Both the position numbers and the translations under genes were made by a program. Of a DNA stretch of 21,979 nt, positions 1 to 7,796 are shown in pieces. The number at the start of each line of letters is the position of its first letter. Position 1 is the stretch's first letter. Source of the stretch: a virus; IMG/VR virus record IMGVR_UViG_3300006738_003910, positions 1 to 21,979 of that record. One strand, written 5' to 3'. The notes below the pieces were generated by a model, which worked only from the letters and a program-made list of their open reading frames with translations, was not told the DNA's origin and did no database searches.

Positions 1-1
1 A

Positions 2-205
2 TGGGAAACAAAAGGTATAGCTCTGGGAGATATCACAGAAGATGTATCTGTTCACACTTACGATGGACCAAACGGATTAGGCTATATTATAATCATGGAG
101 AAGCCAGTTACAGGTGGCCGATTTATCAAAAGGGTAGTCCACGGTGCTGAGCAGAGTAGAGCGCAGGATTGGACATTTACCCCCGATGATGATGGCATTA
201 CCTGA
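2..205 (+). CDS. C-terminal end of an unidentified phage protein (5' partial)
   Basis: An open frame runs in from the left edge and stops with TGA at 203-205, giving about 67 residues. I do not recognise the family. The piece is ordinary mixed composition and ends in DWTFTPDDDGIT. The other two plus frames are poorer here. Its stop lies just inside the next gene (ATG at 192), an overlap typical of packed phage operons. Its place directly before the tail block suggests a virion component, but that is inference. Its end resembles the N-terminus of the 57-aa protein at 15468 (DWKFTPDEDG). The start and true length lie outside the window. Confidence 0.6.
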   Translation, partial: WETKGIALGDITEDVSVHTYDGPNGLGYIIIMEKPVTGGRFIKRVVHGAEQSRAQDWTFTPDDDGIT

Positions 206-2318
206 TAACGGGGACTTTGCACAATCTGGCTCGATAATTGGTCGATGGAAACTCGATGAGGCTTCTGGAACAAGAGTTGATTCTGTAGGAAGCAGCGATC
301 TAACCGATAACAATACCGTGGGTTCTGATGCTAGTTCTCAGTTTTCAACTACTGCAGCTGATTTCATAAAAGCAAATAGCGAATATCTTTCAGTTGCAGA
401 TAGTGAAACACTCAGCCCGTTGGTAGAAATGTCATACTTCGCATGGATAAGGCCAGCTGTGGTGCCATCTTCATCGAGCCTAGCGATTGCATCGAAGTAC
501 GACCACGCAGATAGGGCATGGTACCTTGACTACAGCGAAGATGGAGGAGGTGCGAGACTACACTTTTATATAGAAGACTTAAATGATGATTCAGATTCTC
601 CAGAGGTGTCAATCACTTTGGCAACTGATACTTGGCATCACGTAGGGGTTGTATACGATGATACGGCAAACACGGCAACGTTCTATCACAATGGAGCCAT
701 TATAAGCACAGCACAAACTGTGACTGCAATAAATGACATTAATGATAGTGGAGCTGATTTTCGTATAGGAGCCTTCAGTGGTGGAGGAGGAATATCAGGA
801 GAGTTTGATGGAAACATGCAGGATCACATATTCTGGAGTACAACACTCACAGCAGCAGAAGTAGCTGCGAACTACAACCTATACGGTACAGGTTTACCAG
901 CTACAGCAGCCCTTCCTCAGTCAGGCTCAATAACCGCTAGGTGGAAGCTAGATGAGCCGTCAGGTACAAGAGCAGACTCTGTAGGAAGCAATGATCTTAC
1001 GGACAACAACACAGTCACAGCAGAAGGAGCACAATTCAACAATATAGCAGCAGTCTTCGAGCTTGATAATTCGGAAAACCTATCCATAGCGGATAATGCT
1101 GATATGTCCCAGACAGGAGACATGAGTTATTTTGTTTGGGTTCAGTTTGAAACTCACACAATGGCAGATTCAAGACTGATGGATAAGCTGCTATCTGCAG
1201 GGGATCATCGGTCTTACTACTTTGCAATGACAACCAATGGTACGCAACTAAGGTATGGAAACTACTCAAATGGTCAATCTGGATCTGACAATGATATATT
1301 AAGGAACTTTACCCCTACTGATGGGGCTTGGTATCACATGGGGTTTGTCTATGATGCGAGTGCGGGGGAGGCGAAGCTATTTATAAATGGTGCGCAGCTG
1401 GGGGCTACAGATACAGGAATGAACACAAGTGTATATGATGGCGATGCTGACTTTACGATAGGAGGAGCTTCAGCCTTCCATGACGGGCTCATGCAAGACG
1501 CAATCATGTGGGGTGCTGAACTTACAGATGCAGAGGTGGAAGACCTATACAACGCATACTTTAACCTTCCAGACGAAGGAGATTTGCCTCAGTCTGGCTC
1601 AGTGATTTCTCGTTGGACTCTCACAGAGGACGGTGGAACGAGGAATGACCAAGTGGGAACAAACCATCTTACTGATAATAACACTGTAACCTCTACGACA
1701 GGGGTTTCAGAAACTAACTCTAGTGCAGAAAGAGCAGCAGATTTTGAAGTAGGAAACAATGAATATCTTAGCATTTCAGACAACGCCACTCTCTCTCCTA
1801 CTGATAACGCTTCGTACTTCGCTTGGATAAAATTAGAATCACAACCTCCAGCAGGTAATCACAGGTTTATTGCCAGTAAATATGATGGTGATGATCGTTC
1901 ATGGTTCTTTAGTGTACGAGAAGAAAGTGGCAACTTCTTAAATCTATACATTGAAGATTCAAATGAAGATTCTGAACAGGTCAAGGTGTCTCAAACCTTC
2001 ACAAATGATGTTTGGTATCATGTGGGTTGGGTGTGGGATACGTCAGACAACTCTGTAGTTTTCTATGTAGACGGAGCAAAAGTTGGTTCTACTCAGTACC
2101 CTAATGACGTAGGGGATCTTGAAGATAGTTCGTGTCAATTTCGTATTGGTGAGATAGATAGTGTCGGAGCCGCAGGATGGGACGGAGAAATGCAAGACCA
2201 TATCTTCTGGAGCGCATCACTCACCGCAGCTGAAGTACTTACCCTCTACGAGCTTTACACAGTAGAACCCTCTACAGGAACTCCGAGCGGACTTACTCTC
2301 ATGGGAGTTGGTAATTGA
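192..2318 (+). CDS. Triple LamG-like (concanavalin A-like lectin fold) virion protein
   Basis: A protein of about 708 aa built almost entirely of three tandem units of roughly 220-230 aa. Each opens with QSGS(I/V)..RW.L.E..GTR.D.VG...LTDNNTV. Each continues with a D.SYFAWI-type strand, W(Y/H)H(V/M)G and VFY(V/N)GA-like strands, and closes with MQD.I.W...LT.AEV. This is the Laminin_G_3/concanavalin A-like jelly-roll pattern, known in phage tail appendages and carbohydrate-binding proteins. A role in surface glycan binding is inferred. Start codons ATG-ATG-ATG occur at 186, 189 and 192. I chose 192, giving MALPDNGD; the frame is open upstream to 144, but that region overlaps the preceding gene. 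No Shine-Dalgarno is seen. A short unrelated tail ends in LTLMGVGN. Confidence 0.8.
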   Translation: MALPDNGDFAQSGSIIGRWKLDEASGTRVDSVGSSDLTDNNTVGSDASSQFSTTAADFIKANSEYLSVADSETLSPLVEMSYFAWIRPAVVPSSSSLAIASKYDHADRAWYLDYSEDGGGARLHFYIEDLNDDSDSPEVSITLATDTWHHVGVVYDDTANTATFYHNGAIISTAQTVTAINDINDSGADFRIGAFSGGGGISGEFDGNMQDHIFWSTTLTAAEVAANYNLYGTGLPATAALPQSGSITARWKLDEPSGTRADSVGSNDLTDNNTVTAEGAQFNNIAAVFELDNSENLSIADNADMSQTGDMSYFVWVQFETHTMADSRLMDKLLSAGDHRSYYFAMTTNGTQLRYGNYSNGQSGSDNDILRNFTPTDGAWYHMGFVYDASAGEAKLFINGAQLGATDTGMNTSVYDGDADFTIGGASAFHDGLMQDAIMWGAELTDAEVEDLYNAYFNLPDEGDLPQSGSVISRWTLTEDGGTRNDQVGTNHLTDNNTVTSTTGVSETNSSAERAADFEVGNNEYLSISDNATLSPTDNASYFAWIKLESQPPAGNHRFIASKYDGDDRSWFFSVREESGNFLNLYIEDSNEDSEQVKVSQTFTNDVWYHVGWVWDTSDNSVVFYVDGAKVGSTQYPNDVGDLEDSSCQFRIGEIDSVGAAGWDGEMQDHIFWSASLTAAEVLTLYELYTVEPSTGTPSGLTLMGVGN
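220..2275 (+). repeat. Three tandem protein-coding LamG-type repeats
   Basis: The repeated unit starts at about 220, 911 and 1585, with recognisable RW(K/T)L.E codons near 241, 940 and 1612. The periods are about 690 and 670 bp. The copies are diverged at DNA level but aligned at protein level, so they are old duplications under selection rather than a recent expansion. Confidence 0.7.
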
Positions 2319-2368
2319 GCGTAGTGCAGTGCATGGACTCCTCACCACCGATTCCCTAATATCGACTC

Positions 2369-3043
2369 ATGGCAGCACCATCAGCCACCACACGGGCAGA
2401 ACTACGAGCCTCCCTCACAAGGAAGACAGATAGCCAACTTACAGCGAACGCAGATTTAGACCTCTATCTCAACCTCGCAGACCTCTATGTGGCGAGGAGG
2501 TGGATGACGTTTGACCCCGGAAGATTTAGGGATGCGGGCACAGCAGGAGCAACAGACGCATCTGGACTCCTGAGCCTTGAAGTAGATACGACAAGAGTAG
2601 AAAGGCTTGAGGATGCCAATAAGTCCAAGTACCCGCTCATCAGTCTTGAGGAAAGATGGACGAAAACTGGGTACTACCCAACGGAATACGATGCCGCAAA
2701 CAAGAAATACCGCCTACAAGTAATGAAGAGTGGAGCGGTTCTCGCAAGCACCTCAATGACGTGGTACGACCTCGGACTCGTGCAAATGGGAGATCAGGCA
2801 TCCGATGAACCATCCATACCAGAGGAATACAGAGATATGATCGCCACTTGCGCCACTTGGTTCTACTACAGAGATCAGGGGCCGCCGTTCCTGGAAACTG
2901 CAAGAGGGTGGAAGTCAGAGATCTTAGACGATCTATCAGAAGCCAAGCAGTTCTACAGGACGTTCGCTCAAGACCCCAAGTTTATGAGCAGCAACGACCC
3001 CGATTCAGGGGGAAGCTACAGGATTGCCCATGTAGTATCGTAG
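2369..3043 (+). CDS. Head-tail adaptor / tail tubular protein A-like
   Basis: 224 aa. The N-terminal helical part (TRAELRASLTRKTD, then DLDLYLNLADLYVARRW) fits the 'N-terminal helices, then a row of small-residue helices' layout of phage head-tail connectors such as T7 gp11 and P22 gp4. A middle beta-rich part (RVERLEDANKSKYPLISLEE) follows. A late helix IPEEYRDMIATCATWFYYRD matches the 'IPxx(Y/F)xxxIxxxAxxxxxxxxG' pattern common to adaptors. It is expected to sit below the portal and link it to the nozzle. The next gene looks like a nozzle protein, which supports the call. ATG at 2369 has no Shine-Dalgarno; a 50-nt gap separates it from the LamG gene. The family call rests on pattern and position, not on a search. 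Confidence 0.65.
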   Translation: MAAPSATTRAELRASLTRKTDSQLTANADLDLYLNLADLYVARRWMTFDPGRFRDAGTAGATDASGLLSLEVDTTRVERLEDANKSKYPLISLEERWTKTGYYPTEYDAANKKYRLQVMKSGAVLASTSMTWYDLGLVQMGDQASDEPSIPEEYRDMIATCATWFYYRDQGPPFLETARGWKSEILDDLSEAKQFYRTFAQDPKFMSSNDPDSGGSYRIAHVVS

Positions 3044-3082
3044 TTCGTTCACACGAATTGATAACACTTCTACTGTAGTAGA

Positions 3083-4780
3083 GTGACTAGGCTTAGAAGA
3101 CCACCGGCTTTCTCCACACTAACCCTAGACAAATTCTATGGAATGGTTCAGGACAGAAGTGGTGTAGAAGTGGACGATAAGGAATTTTATGACCTAACGA
3201 ATGTACGGAATAACAACCTAGAAGGTCTTTGTGAAAGGAAGGGTGCTGTAAAAGTGTTCTCGCAGACACATACGGGGTCTGCTACAGGAACTCTCGCTGT
3301 GCACACATTCGTTGATGATTCGGGAACCAAGACGTACATTAAAATTGACGATACTGGGAAAACGTACAAATCCACAGGGAGCTCATGGAGCGAGATAACA
3401 GCCTCAGCCCCCACCTTCACCAACGCGAATACGTTCGTGGTGACAATGAGCACAAAGGACACAGGATCTGCTAACTCCACATCAGGAACAACAACATCCG
3501 CAACCCCCACAGGAATCACTGACACAGGAGAGACAGAGACTCTCAATGAGCATGTAGGACGCTGCCTTACAGTCAACAATGAGATCAAATTGGTTACAGG
3601 TAACACCGCAGCGGAGGTTTTCATAGCTGAAAAATTTGACGAAGAACCTTCCGCTGACTCATATACTATAAATCCTCGTGCTCAAGAGTTCTTTGTTGCG
3701 AATGGAACCGACTTCTATAAGTGTGATGGAACAACATTTACCAATTTAAGCACGTCAAATTTTGCCTACCCCTTTGAAATAATTGAGGCTCACCAAGGAA
3801 GACTCTTTGGATGCGTAGGAACAAGGCTCCACTGGTCAGACCTTGGTATAGGAGAGCATTTCTCCCGCAACGCGTGGAGAGACTTCCAAACGCCAATACA
3901 AGCTGTAAAATCCATAGGAAATGTTCTTGTAGTTTACGAGCGCGATCGCGTGACTACTGTGTTCGGAGACAATCCAGACAACTTCTTCTTTCAAGAAGTT
4001 CTTGGTAGTATAGGAACAACCTCTCCAAAGAGCGTTGCCAACTATCATGGACTCTACCAATTCTTTCTTAACGAATCTCTCGGCGTTGTCGTTCTCTCGA
4101 CGAAGAGTCTCGCCCCCGAAGGACAGCCCGACGAGCCGTTCTCCATCTCCCGTGACTACATCAGCGACGACATTACAGGTCAAAGCGCAGCGAACCTCCA
4201 AGCGTGTGTCGGGGAGGTCGACGAAGACCATTATCACCTCTGCATAGACAATGATTGGTATGTCCTGAATGTCAAAGCCTCAGGAAAGACTGGATTCAAG
4301 AAATGGATATGGACCAAAGACGATAGACCAGATGCTATGGACGCACAGGTGCTTGGTCACTTTGACCAAAAGTTTGTTTCAGGTCCGCAAGACGATGGAC
4401 AGGTGTATGAAATCGAGACGGGAACGGATGATGATGGTACGGCGATTTCAACAACGATAGAGAAGCGCAACTGGAATCCGGGCAATGCACCCTCAGTAAA
4501 AAAGTACTGGGCTCTCAGGGCAATACAACCCGTTGCAGGAGCGAGCGCTGTTATGAACTTCTTTGCAATACCCGACAGCACAACATATGGATCTGCCATC
4601 ACAACAATAGACTTAAATACAGCCTCATCGGATGAGCACAAATACAGATTCACTGGTAATCCAAGCGCCGTAAAGAACTCTGGACGCAAGATTAGCTTCA
4701 AGCTGACGAAAACCTCAGCCAACCCCATGACTGAAATAGAGCAACTTGAGCTGCTATTCATACCGGGCATTTACAACTAA
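3083..4780 (+). CDS. Tail nozzle protein (T7 gp12 / tail tubular protein B-like)
   Basis: 565 aa, starting at GTG 3083; the frame closes upstream at 3062-3064 and no ATG is available. The N-terminus carries EFYDLTNVRNNNLEGLCERKG, the 'list of features, then RKG' signature found at the start of phage nozzle/stabilisation proteins. The central part, about residues 230-330, has repeated beta-propeller-like strands (HQGRLFGCVGTRLHWSD, then NVLVVYERDRVTTVFGD, then a GTTSPKSVANYHGLYQFF stretch). This reads like T7 gp12 and related nozzles. It should form the tail tube tip and bind the adhesins coded next door. The Thr/Ser-rich insertion near residues 110-160 is unlike the rest. No Shine-Dalgarno; a weak TCTAC/GTAGA dyad lies immediately before the GTG. 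Confidence 0.75.
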   Translation: MTRLRRPPAFSTLTLDKFYGMVQDRSGVEVDDKEFYDLTNVRNNNLEGLCERKGAVKVFSQTHTGSATGTLAVHTFVDDSGTKTYIKIDDTGKTYKSTGSSWSEITASAPTFTNANTFVVTMSTKDTGSANSTSGTTTSATPTGITDTGETETLNEHVGRCLTVNNEIKLVTGNTAAEVFIAEKFDEEPSADSYTINPRAQEFFVANGTDFYKCDGTTFTNLSTSNFAYPFEIIEAHQGRLFGCVGTRLHWSDLGIGEHFSRNAWRDFQTPIQAVKSIGNVLVVYERDRVTTVFGDNPDNFFFQEVLGSIGTTSPKSVANYHGLYQFFLNESLGVVVLSTKSLAPEGQPDEPFSISRDYISDDITGQSAANLQACVGEVDEDHYHLCIDNDWYVLNVKASGKTGFKKWIWTKDDRPDAMDAQVLGHFDQKFVSGPQDDGQVYEIETGTDDDGTAISTTIEKRNWNPGNAPSVKKYWALRAIQPVAGASAVMNFFAIPDSTTYGSAITTIDLNTASSDEHKYRFTGNPSAVKNSGRKISFKLTKTSANPMTEIEQLELLFIPGIYN

Positions 4781-4782
4781 TC

Positions 4783-5997
4783 ATGGTTCTCATAATCCAG
4801 CAAACGGCAATAAGCCACGGTACGAGCACATTTATTAATACGCGACCTCAATCTCCAAAGCCGGGCACACTCTGGAAGAACCTCGGAACGAACGAGGATG
4901 AGATATGGGATGGTAGCAAATGGATAAGGCTTGCCAAGCTTGACCAGATTCTTTCTACGTTTGGCGATGGCTCCGACGGTGAGGTAACAATCTCTGCAAA
5001 TACGGAAATGACTGCGGACAAACAATATAGCGACTTGACTGTAGCCTCTACATATACCCTTGATACAAATGGCTATGTACTAAGAGTAAGCGGAACACTT
5101 ACCTTAGACGGGGATATTATCAGTAATGGGAACATTGGATCAAATGGTAGCAATGCAACATCGAAGCTTGGTGCAGCCGCGGGTGCAGGAGGAGCTGCTG
5201 CTCACTCAGGCGCAACAACCCCCGACTCTATGGCAGGGCAAGCCGGTGGAGCGGGTGGAGATGGGCACAGGGGCGATGGACATAGCCCGTCCTCAGGTAA
5301 TGCTGGGGGGAATGGGGACACGGGTGCAGCAGTCGCGCAATCAATAGGATCAAATGGTCCAGCAGGAGGAGCAGGAGGCGTCAGTGGGCACGCAACATCG
5401 TGTTCAGCGGCTGCGGGGGCTTCATCAGGAGGAACAAGCGCGGGAGGTACAGCGACAGCGATAACCAATGCAGAAATGTTTGAAAACGCTCGGATCGACC
5501 CTACACACATCCAGAATGAATCGGCAGAAAGGCTGCATGGAGGATCTGGTGGTGGAGGTGGAGGTGGCGGAGGAGCATCCTGCAGTGACTCTGTATATAC
5601 TTTCGCCGAAGGTGGGGGTGGAGGCGGGGGCGCGGGATCTGGTAGTGGAGGAGGAAATATGAGTGTTCATGCCAACGCAATAACAGGCGCAGGAGACTTT
5701 ATTGCCACAGGTGGCGCTGGCGGAACTGGTGGCGACGGTGCCACAGGAGTTGAGGAGAATGGAGCAGGAGGAGGTGGCGGTGGAGGTGGTGGAGGAGGCT
5801 CTGGTGGGTACATCAAGCTAACAACGCGCACTAGCACGGGCTGGAGCGGAACGGGAACTGTGACTGGGGGCGCTGCAGGACCAGGAGGATCTGGCGGAAG
5901 TAGGCTTGGTGCCTCTGCAACATCTGGAAGCAGCGGAGGCAACGGGGGTGCAGGGAACACTGGAAAGTTCTTCCACCTCTCTCTTAGCTTCCTATAA
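4783..5997 (+). CDS. Glycine-rich tail adhesin / receptor-binding-type protein
   Basis: 404 aa. Residues 1-65 form a likely attachment part (PKPGTLWKNLGTNEDEIWDG). Residues 65-115 hold GDGSDGEVTISANTEM followed by a beta-helix-like run (YSDLTVASTYTLDTNGYVLR). From about residue 115 the chain is dominated by Gly runs, including several blocks of 6-12 glycines around residues 255-350. A GGYIKLTTRTSTGW strand sits between them and the chain ends SLSFL. Such Gly-rich sandwiches recall the polyglycine-II adhesins of T-even phages (gp38-like), with loops between Gly runs making contact with receptors. That comparison is inference. It starts 2 nt after the nozzle stop with no Shine-Dalgarno. Long antisense Pro/Ala-rich frames here are shadows of the Gly codons. 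Confidence 0.7.
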   Translation: MVLIIQQTAISHGTSTFINTRPQSPKPGTLWKNLGTNEDEIWDGSKWIRLAKLDQILSTFGDGSDGEVTISANTEMTADKQYSDLTVASTYTLDTNGYVLRVSGTLTLDGDIISNGNIGSNGSNATSKLGAAAGAGGAAAHSGATTPDSMAGQAGGAGGDGHRGDGHSPSSGNAGGNGDTGAAVAQSIGSNGPAGGAGGVSGHATSCSAAAGASSGGTSAGGTATAITNAEMFENARIDPTHIQNESAERLHGGSGGGGGGGGGASCSDSVYTFAEGGGGGGGAGSGSGGGNMSVHANAITGAGDFIATGGAGGTGGDGATGVEENGAGGGGGGGGGGGSGGYIKLTTRTSTGWSGTGTVTGGAAGPGGSGGSRLGASATSGSSGGNGGAGNTGKFFHLSLSFL

Positions 5998-6046
5998 TAC
6001 TGCACTACGTTGATACAGGTATTCCTTATGGTATATCGTGTTAGAA

Positions 6047-6397
6047 ATGGCGAAAAGCGACAAAACTGATGGCAAGCAGAATGAGCGTATTCGTGCACTC
6101 GAAGTTCAAATGGACGGCATGAAAGAGATGATCGCCGAAATAAAGGATATGGTAACGGTTAAACTGCCGAAGCTAGTCAGAGACGGCTTTACTGATCTCC
6201 GAAAGGAGACGAAAGACGAACACCGCAAAGACCTCGCCCTCCTAGAGAATCGGGTAAAAAAAAATGAAGACAAAATCGCGGGGCTCGACATCTTCTCCTT
6301 CATCATACGCCACCCCAAAATCTCCCTGTTTGCAGGAATAGGATTGTACTTCCTCGCGATTGAGGATTTCAGAGATCTTGTGTTATCATTACTCTAA
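6047..6397 (+). CDS. Coiled-coil protein with C-terminal membrane anchor (XhlA-like, lysis-associated)
   Basis: 116 aa from ATG 6047; GTG at 6038 would add three residues. Residues 10-85 are charged and heptad-like (NERIRALEVQMDGMKEMIAE, later LALLENRVKKNEDKIAG). Residues 92-112 form one hydrophobic segment (ISLFAGIGLYFLAI) with a short C-terminal tail. This layout is that of XhlA-type haemolysin/holin accessory proteins, which precede amidases in phage lysis cassettes. The amidase starts immediately after its stop codon. A structural tail-associated coiled coil is the alternative. No Shine-Dalgarno is present. Confidence 0.55.
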   Translation: MAKSDKTDGKQNERIRALEVQMDGMKEMIAEIKDMVTVKLPKLVRDGFTDLRKETKDEHRKDLALLENRVKKNEDKIAGLDIFSFIIRHPKISLFAGIGLYFLAIEDFRDLVLSLL

Positions 6398-6937
6398 ATG
6401 AAGACAAAAGGAGTGCTCCACCACACGGCGGACACTACACAGTCGCCTCAGTACGACAAGGTGTGGGAGTATCACAACTCTGGAGCTGGGGGCAAGTGGC
6501 CCGAAGGTTTTGGCATACAGTACACATACTTCATTGAACGAGACGGCATGATTATTCAGGGAAGAGAAGAACACGAAACAACATGGCACGCAGGAAACTG
6601 GCTTCTCAACAAGCAGTCAATCGGGATATGTCTTGCGGGAGATTTCACAAGAGAAGACCCAACGATGGCACAACTAAAATCACTTAAAGACCTACTGATA
6701 GACATACAAAGAAGGCGAGGAATACCCAATGACAACATATATCCCCACAGAGAAGTCCGCGCGACTCGCTGTCCGGGGACTGATTTCTTGAGACTTATAG
6801 AAGAAAAACTACCCAATAAAACATTAAAGCAGAAAATTGTCCAGCTACAAAAAGGTGCAGATAGAAGCAAAGAACACAACCCCTCACGATACAGGCGCAT
6901 TATGAGGAAACTAAAACGTCTACTTAGGCTACAATAG
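6398..6937 (+). CDS. N-acetylmuramoyl-L-alanine amidase (Amidase_2/PGRP fold endolysin)
   Basis: 179 aa. Cleaves the amide between MurNAc and L-Ala in peptidoglycan to release progeny. Visible motifs are VLHHTAD with zinc ligand H8, YTYFIERDG (residues 42-50), TWHAGN with H64, and YPHREVRATRCPG with H117 and C125 as the other two zinc ligands. This is the H..H..C arrangement of T7 lysozyme and the PGRP family. The catalytic domain ends near residue 138. The last 40 residues are strongly basic (SRYRRIMRKLKRLLRLQ), a tail that could help it bind or disrupt the envelope. There is no signal peptide, so release needs a holin, and small membrane proteins flank it on both sides. ATG abuts the previous stop; a TGTTATCAT sequence sits 8 nt upstream. 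Confidence 0.9.
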   Translation: MKTKGVLHHTADTTQSPQYDKVWEYHNSGAGGKWPEGFGIQYTYFIERDGMIIQGREEHETTWHAGNWLLNKQSIGICLAGDFTREDPTMAQLKSLKDLLIDIQRRRGIPNDNIYPHREVRATRCPGTDFLRLIEEKLPNKTLKQKIVQLQKGADRSKEHNPSRYRRIMRKLKRLLRLQ

Positions 6938-6956
6938 CCACATTCCCCCTATTCTT

Positions 6957-7196
6957 ATGTTGACCAGTCCAGTAACAATCGCAGTCACAGGTACAGCTAT
7001 CCTCCGAAGGCTCGGCCTCGAAGGTGCAAAGTACAGTATGATTGCCTCCATTGTCCTCGGTGGACTCGCTACTTATTTCACCATCAATTATCCAGAAGGA
7101 TTTGAGATGGCTACTACATACCTTGTTGGTCTTGAGGCCACAGGTGGTGTTGCTTTCCTGTACGACGTACTTGGAAAGGTGAAGAAAGGACGCTAA
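6957..7196 (+). CDS. Small two-helix membrane protein, holin candidate
   Basis: 79 aa, with a hydrophobic stretch at residues 27-42 (SMIASIVLGGLATYF) and a second, weaker one at 51-72. The C-terminus is basic (GKVKKGR). Size, topology and position right after the amidase fit a class II holin, which would form the membrane lesion that lets the amidase out. There is no sequence motif that proves this. The start is preceded by a C-rich tract (ATTCCCCCTATTCTT) and no Shine-Dalgarno. It is the last gene of the plus-strand lysis block, followed by 65 nt with no clear gene before the end of the reverse-strand resolvase. Confidence 0.6.
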   Translation: MLTSPVTIAVTGTAILRRLGLEGAKYSMIASIVLGGLATYFTINYPEGFEMATTYLVGLEATGGVAFLYDVLGKVKKGR

Positions 7197-7261
7197 TCAT
7201 CTGACTAGCCCCGCCTTCAGGATCATTGTCATGTTTGTGATACTTGCTATCACATGGTACA

Positions 7262-7762
7262 TCACGCGCTATTTTGGGTCTGATCCATCCTTCTTCCGTA
7301 TTCAGCCATCAATAGAGCCTCTGCCCTTCCATGATGCTTTTTCAAGGTAATGTCTGCGAGAGGGAATAGCTCTTGCGCGACGCGTATAGAGTCACCCTTC
7401 TCCTTCTTAATCAAGCCAAACTCTTTCTTCCACGCTTGGGGGCGCACTCTCACTGTTCGGATATAGAGACAAGTAAAGATGGCATGAAGTGCACCGAGCC
7501 CATACCCCATGTTAAACATACTCGTCACGCCTTGGCCGGGCATAGCGTTAACCTCTTCGACAAATACAGCATGACCAGAGTTTGCTCTATCTCGAAATAC
7601 ATTGCGGACACCCACAAGGTCAATACGGCTCTTCTTCTTCTTGCCGACTGTGTACTGCATTATTGGCATATCGTGCAGCTCCACGTTTCCATCGAAATCT
7701 AGTACAGCAATCGCCCCACTAATGCCGGGATCGACCCCGACATAGGTATGAGTAGAGTTCAT
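7262..7762 (-). CDS. RuvC-like Holliday-junction resolvase (RNase H fold)
   Basis: 166 aa. Motif 1 is YVGVDPGISGAIAVLD with catalytic D11. Motif 2 is AVFVEEV with E69/E70. The final helix KKHHGRAEALLMAEYGRR contains the A-E-A-L-L core of RuvC-type nucleases, with E148 as the likely late acidic ligand. The lysine cluster at 41-44 (KKKKSR) may contact DNA. Phage versions cut branched DNA before packaging or during recombination. It lies on the opposite strand inside the late block, divergent from the gene at 7797 with a 34-nt gap. Upstream on the minus strand is TATGAT, then a pyrimidine-rich ACTTCCTTCTCTC before the ATG, and no Shine-Dalgarno. The antisense plus frame at 7373-7702 is rejected. 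Confidence 0.8.
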   Translation of the reverse strand: MNSTHTYVGVDPGISGAIAVLDFDGNVELHDMPIMQYTVGKKKKSRIDLVGVRNVFRDRANSGHAVFVEEVNAMPGQGVTSMFNMGYGLGALHAIFTCLYIRTVRVRPQAWKKEFGLIKKEKGDSIRVAQELFPLADITLKKHHGRAEALLMAEYGRRMDQTQNSA

Positions 7763-7796
7763 ATGAGAGAAGGAAGTTTGTGGCTAGTATCATAGC

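Noticed and set aside
3187-3624. 145-aa minus-strand ORF, Val-rich
   Set aside because: Antisense to the nozzle gene in its Thr/Ser-rich region; composition follows from the opposite strand.
5202-6098. Pro/Ala-rich minus-strand ORFs opposite the glycine-rich adhesin
   Set aside because: Gly codons (GGN) read as Pro/Ala/Ser on the other strand, so these are shadows.
7231-7350. 39-aa plus-strand ORF starting MFVILAITWYITRYF after the holin-like gene
   Set aside because: The hydrophobic start is suggestive of a small lysis or spanin-like peptide, but three quarters of it is antisense to the resolvase gene and there is no lipobox or start signal.
7373-7702. 109-aa plus-strand ORF
   Set aside because: Antisense to the RuvC-like gene, whose catalytic motifs are clear.
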